DNA of 64,000 nucleotides from the NCBI GenBank assembly GCA_040216555.1, contig JAVJOW010000024.1:1-64000 (forward strand), read 5' to 3'. Source of the DNA: Arenibacter sp040216555 (GTDB lineage: Bacteria > Bacteroidota > Bacteroidia > Flavobacteriales > Flavobacteriaceae). Numbering within the stretch: the stretch's first letter is position 1; every line of letters begins with the position of its first letter. Below are positions 60,925 to 64,000 of this stretch, one piece after another. Both the position numbers and the translations under genes were made by a program. The notes below the pieces were generated by a model. That model ran no database searches and was not told where the DNA came from. It saw nothing but the letters and a program-made list of their open reading frames with translations.

Positions 60925-61788
60925 ATGAAGGATTTTGGCAATCAGGAAAGAAGAGTGTTCAATTTAAAGGATTATGGGATTAAAAGGGGATTGGCCTTTG
61001 GGCATTATCGTTATAAACATGTAAAACCTGGTCTTGAGAACCATCAGCATATAGCAGCCTTGGAAATTTGTTATTGTATGAAGGGACAACAGCACTATAA
61101 GATTGGGGATCAGTTCTATGAACTCAATGGCAATGATATTTTTGTAGTGCCACCAAACACCATGCATAGTACGGGAGAATTTCCGGAAGATAAGGGGGAA
61201 TTATTTTGGATTCAATTGCTAGTGGACCCTTCAAAAGGGAAACTATGCAATATGCCCAATAATCAATCTGATTTTTTACTAGGTTCACTTCTGGATAAAT
61301 CCCAACAAATTTTCAAGGGCTCATTTCAGTTAAAATTTATTTTGGAAAAATTGATAGGTCAACTGGAGAATTCGAATTCCTTGTTATCTAGGATAATGGT
61401 CGATCAGTTGATTGCCCAATTATTATTGGAAACCGTTATACTTTCCAATAAACCTCAACAAAGTCCTCCGTCCCTAAAGCTGTATGAACTGGACAGGTTT
61501 ATACATAAAAATCTACATAGGATGATTTATGTGGATGAAATGGCAAATTTAGCAGGGATGTCCGTTGGTTATTTTAAATTTTGGTTTAAATCGAAATCGG
61601 GGATGCCGCCGAGGGAGTATGTAAACCGCCTCAAGATTGAACAGGCCAAAATTGATCTTTTGGCTTCCGGCTCTGTCACTGAAGTGGCATTTGGTTTGGG
61701 ATTTGGTTCCTCCCAATATTTTGCTACCACTTTTAAAAAGTTTACGGGGTCTACGCCTAGATCTTATGTCAGTATGCACAGTGGTTAA
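60925..61788 (+). CDS. AraC-family transcriptional regulator
   Basis: 287 residues: an N-terminal cupin-like sensor domain (about 15-100, HIAALEICYCMKGQQHYKIG, then IFVVPPNTMHSTGEFP) and a C-terminal double helix-turn-helix (YVDEMANLAGMSVGYFKFWFK, then VTEVAFGLGFGSSQYFATTFKKFTGSTPRSY). It is divergent from the PhyH-isomerase operon, which it probably controls, and may also act on the adjacent susC locus. It has its own terminator. Confidence 0.91.
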   Translation: MKDFGNQERRVFNLKDYGIKRGLAFGHYRYKHVKPGLENHQHIAALEICYCMKGQQHYKIGDQFYELNGNDIFVVPPNTMHSTGEFPEDKGELFWIQLLVDPSKGKLCNMPNNQSDFLLGSLLDKSQQIFKGSFQLKFILEKLIGQLENSNSLLSRIMVDQLIAQLLLETVILSNKPQQSPPSLKLYELDRFIHKNLHRMIYVDEMANLAGMSVGYFKFWFKSKSGMPPREYVNRLKIEQAKIDLLASGSVTEVAFGLGFGSSQYFATTFKKFTGSTPRSYVSMHSG

Positions 61789-61823
61789 TCAAAAATAAAT
61801 TAAACCCTCGCCACTTCACATAA

Positions 61824-61857
61824 AAAAATCCGGAACCCAAATGGTGTCCGGATTTTT
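61824..61857 (+). terminator. Terminator of the AraC-family gene
   Basis: AAAAATCCGGA (61824-61834) pairs perfectly with TCCGGATTTTT (61847-61857). It lies 35 bases after the stop codon. Confidence 0.85.
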
Positions 61858-62343
61858 CAAAACTAACTCAACTCAATTTTATCAGGTCCATGTAGAGGAA
61901 CTTGAAGTGAACCTGAAAATTATCAAAACTCTAATATTTTATTAAATCATCAATGAAATCTTATGCAAGATAAGAGGTTAGTCCCTTCTAAGCTACCAAT
62001 ATCCTGACAAACACTGGTATTTTTTTTGCATTTTTAGCTTTATTGACTGGTTTGTGGTATATATTTTGAAAAGGTAGGATTGATAGTTTAAAGTTTTATT
62101 TAATGCAATAATTGGTTTTAGGGCCCCCTGTTAACCAGTTCAGCAATCTTTCTACATGGTTTTAAGTACATGTATTATGAAAATATTGAATATATGTGGT
62201 AAATAACATTGGGGATGATACTTGCTATTAGAAATTTTGGCTGCCATATATTGGGTTTTCAATAAACTAAACCAAGGTTTTGGGTCGATCGAATTACTGT
62301 TCAGAATACCATATCAATGACAAGAGTTTATGGTATTAAAAGC
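61858..62343. other. AT-rich spacer, nothing recognised
   Basis: About 490 AT-rich bases between two terminators. No gene, repeat or promoter-like sequence stood out. Confidence 0.5.
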
Positions 62344-62377
62344 AAAGACACGGGTAGAAATTTCTACCCGTGTCTTT
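62344..62377. terminator. Perfect 17-base-pair terminator after the second susD
   Basis: AAAGACACGGGTAGAAA (62344-62360) and TTTCTACCCGTGTCTTT (62361-62377) are a perfect inverted repeat with T-runs on the plus strand. It lies 52 bases beyond the stop codon of the susD-like gene, so it probably ends the second locus. Confidence 0.85.
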
Positions 62378-62429
62378 TTTAGTTGCCTTTTTTAATTGAA
62401 CCTTTTGGGTTTTCAAAAAAGTGTATTAA

Positions 62430-63938
62430 TTAGTATCCAGTATTTTGTGTCAAATTGGGATTGTTCTGCATTTCTGATGTTGGTATCGGAAACAAAAGTT
62501 CTCTTGCCGTTAGTGCCTTATTTGGCAAGTAAGAAAAGTTATGGCCAACAAAATCTTCCAATACATTGGTTTCAGTGTTATACGCTTTTCTCCATCTTAC
62601 CATGTCGTACCATGTCTTGTTTTCAAAACTCAACTCATGAATACGCTCTATTCGTACCGCATCTCTAAAGGCAGCCTGTGAAAGGCCTGTCAAGCCCACA
62701 AGTTCAGCACGATCTCTGACCAGATTTACGGCATCATATGCCTCTGTTGTAGGTCCGTTTTGGGCTTCGTTCACTGCTTCTGCATACATAAGCAATACAT
62801 CGGCATAGCGATATAGACACCAATTCAAATCGGATTGTGCGCTTCCTTCTTGCGCTGCAACATCAAAATGTTTGAAGATATACGGGGCTCCGAGATTGAC
62901 ACTGGTGCTGCGATCGGCATCTAAAGTATAGCTGTTAAAATAAAATTGCTTTTCTTCTGCCCGTTTGTCTCCCAACTCGTAGGAGTCTACAAAGGCGTTC
63001 GTTGAAAAGATACCACCGGTTTGTGCCGAATAGGCCGAAATTCCCAAGTTATAGGGTAAAATTCCTGGTTGCCAGTTTCCATCTTGAATACCTGCCGCGA
63101 ATTGGGTCATAAAGATGTATTCCCCTGTGTTTTTGGTGGCAGGGTCATGCAACTCGTCATAGGTGTCAAAAAGACGAAACTCTTCCGAATCCATGACCTC
63201 TTTAGCCTTGGCGGCGGCAAGCGCGTAATTCTCTGTTTTTTGGAGAGGGTAGCCTGCCATGGTCAAATATACATCTGCCAATAAGGTTTTAACTGCGCCC
63301 AGAGATACTCTTCCAGACGTATCTCTCCAGGGTAGTCCAGCGCCTTCGGCTGCTGTAAGATCGCTAACAATTAAGTCATAGACCGCTTCAGGAGAGGATT
63401 GTTCAGGGTACAATTGTTCCGATCCCAAATCTACTGAATTGGTAATGATAGGAATGTTTCCAAACATTCTTACCAAACCAAAATAATAGTAGGCTCTAAA
63501 GAATTTGGCTTCGGCCAAATACTTTTGCTTAAGAGCTTCGTCCATATTGATGTCCGGGATTTTTTCAATTGCCAAGTTGGCCCTAGAGATGCCTAAATAA
63601 TATCCGGTCCAGTAACTGCTTCCATATCCATTGTCCGAATTATTAATTAAATCTTTTACCAAGTAAATGTTTGTAGCCTGTCCCAATGAGGTGTTAGCCA
63701 AACCTGTGGCAAATTCGAGCATCATCCATGTACCTCCACCAAAACCACTGTTGGTAATTGAAATCAATGGTTCATATGCCCCATTAACAGCACTCTGGGC
63801 ATGTGCAGCCGTGGTAAAGTAAGTATCCGTTGTGAAGTTGGATTCATCTTCTTCATCCAAAAAATTACTACATGCCGTTATGCTTGATATTGCGGTTACG
63901 ACGGCTATAGCTCTTATAAAGTTTCTATAGATTTTCAT
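62430..63938 (-). CDS. susD: SusD/RagB-family surface glycan-binding lipoprotein (second locus)
   Basis: 502 residues from the ATG at 63938 (MKIYRNFIRAIAVV); the open extension to 63971 overlaps the susC tail and is rejected. The lipoprotein signal has Cys22 (SSITAC). RagB/SusD features include FTTAAHAQSAVNGAYEPL, YLAEAKFFRAYYYFGLVRMFGNIP and RYADVLLMYAEAVNEAQ. It is a canonical SusD type, distinct from the SusD-like_2 protein at 53802. Its enzyme genes, if any, lie outside the window or are absent, since it is directly followed by a terminator. Confidence 0.93.
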   Translation of the reverse strand: MKIYRNFIRAIAVVTAISSITACSNFLDEEDESNFTTDTYFTTAAHAQSAVNGAYEPLISITNSGFGGGTWMMLEFATGLANTSLGQATNIYLVKDLINNSDNGYGSSYWTGYYLGISRANLAIEKIPDINMDEALKQKYLAEAKFFRAYYYFGLVRMFGNIPIITNSVDLGSEQLYPEQSSPEAVYDLIVSDLTAAEGAGLPWRDTSGRVSLGAVKTLLADVYLTMAGYPLQKTENYALAAAKAKEVMDSEEFRLFDTYDELHDPATKNTGEYIFMTQFAAGIQDGNWQPGILPYNLGISAYSAQTGGIFSTNAFVDSYELGDKRAEEKQFYFNSYTLDADRSTSVNLGAPYIFKHFDVAAQEGSAQSDLNWCLYRYADVLLMYAEAVNEAQNGPTTEAYDAVNLVRDRAELVGLTGLSQAAFRDAVRIERIHELSFENKTWYDMVRWRKAYNTETNVLEDFVGHNFSYLPNKALTARELLFPIPTSEMQNNPNLTQNTGY

Positions 63939-63957
63939 TTTTTTATCTTTTATATGG

Positions 63958-64000
63958 TTATAGTCCAACATTTAATCCTAGCATAAAAGTTCGTGGTCTC
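63958..64000 (-). CDS. susC: C-terminal end of a SusC-family transporter (truncated by window edge)
   Basis: The minus strand reads RPRTFMLGLNVGL followed by TAA (63958-63960). This is the standard SusC ending, with the final beta strand after PRTF. It sits 19 bases upstream of the second susD, in the normal susC-susD order. Confidence 0.85.
   Translation of the reverse strand, partial: RPRTFMLGLNVGL

Overview
The window reads as a chromosomal segment of a marine, polysaccharide-degrading Flavobacteriaceae species (Bacteroidetes; something close to Arenibacter, Maribacter or Zobellia is an inference). The reasons are SusC/SusD pairs with lipoprotein signals, LytS/LytTR two-component pairs, a BlaI/BlaR1-type pair, DUF3570/DUF4266 genes, a sulfatase, promoter boxes of the Bacteroidetes type (TAnnTTTG), and AT-rich intergenic DNA with long hairpin terminators. 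No rRNA, tRNA, CRISPR array, insertion sequence or prophage was found.

Layout. 1-5.5 kb: tail of an unrecognised gene, a small secreted protein, a LytS-type kinase with its LytTR regulator, then a flavin amine-oxidase-like protein and a secreted cytochrome c. 5.5-6.5 kb: a gene-poor, possibly decayed stretch. 6.5-12.1 kb: a LysR regulator divergent from two small genes and dabB-dabA, a predicted energy-coupled inorganic-carbon uptake system. 12.4-16.7 kb: a TonB-dependent receptor divergent from a second LytS/LytTR pair. 17-25.3 kb: a uronate catabolic locus (LacI regulator, altronate dehydratase uxaA, tagaturonate reductase uxaB, a Gfo/Idh/MocA oxidoreductase, TRAP transporter dctPQM). 25.6-34.4 kb: a sulfatase lipoprotein, a phosphoribosyltransferase plus hydrolase pair, a small secreted protein, a sorbosone-dehydrogenase-like lipoprotein and a three-domain kinase/M23/aminotransferase fusion. 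34.5-38 kb: an operon for a Rieske-like protein, a thioredoxin-like protein, ApbE, DUF4266 and DUF3570, which looks like an extracytoplasmic flavin/redox module. 38-44.6 kb: an esterase-like hydrolase, a repeat-rich spacer, a BlaR1-like/BlaI-like pair, and a RimK-like ligase with an AstE-like deacylase. 44.7-61.8 kb: a polysaccharide utilisation locus (SusC, SusD, an NPCBM glycosidase, a GH95-like enzyme, a beta-helix protein, a Tat-type oxidoreductase), with a PhyH dioxygenase, a TIM-barrel isomerase and a divergent AraC regulator. The right edge holds the SusD and the last codons of the SusC of a second locus.

Regulatory structure is unusually legible. (a) Upstream of the secreted protein at 638 and of the TonB receptor at 12430-14802 there are 9-base direct repeats with an exact 21-base period and a shared GTTCA core, each set 32-33 bases upstream of a -7 box and each next to a LytS/LytTR pair. 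(b) A perfect LacI-type palindrome lies directly after a full Bacteroidetes promoter upstream of uxaB, and a near copy lies upstream of the lacI gene. (c) Three palindromes spaced exactly 20 bases apart lie upstream of the BlaI-like repressor, followed by a structured intergenic repeat that would form its mRNA leader. (d) A strong terminator separates susCD from the downstream glycosidase genes. These sites were read by eye and have not been tested statistically.
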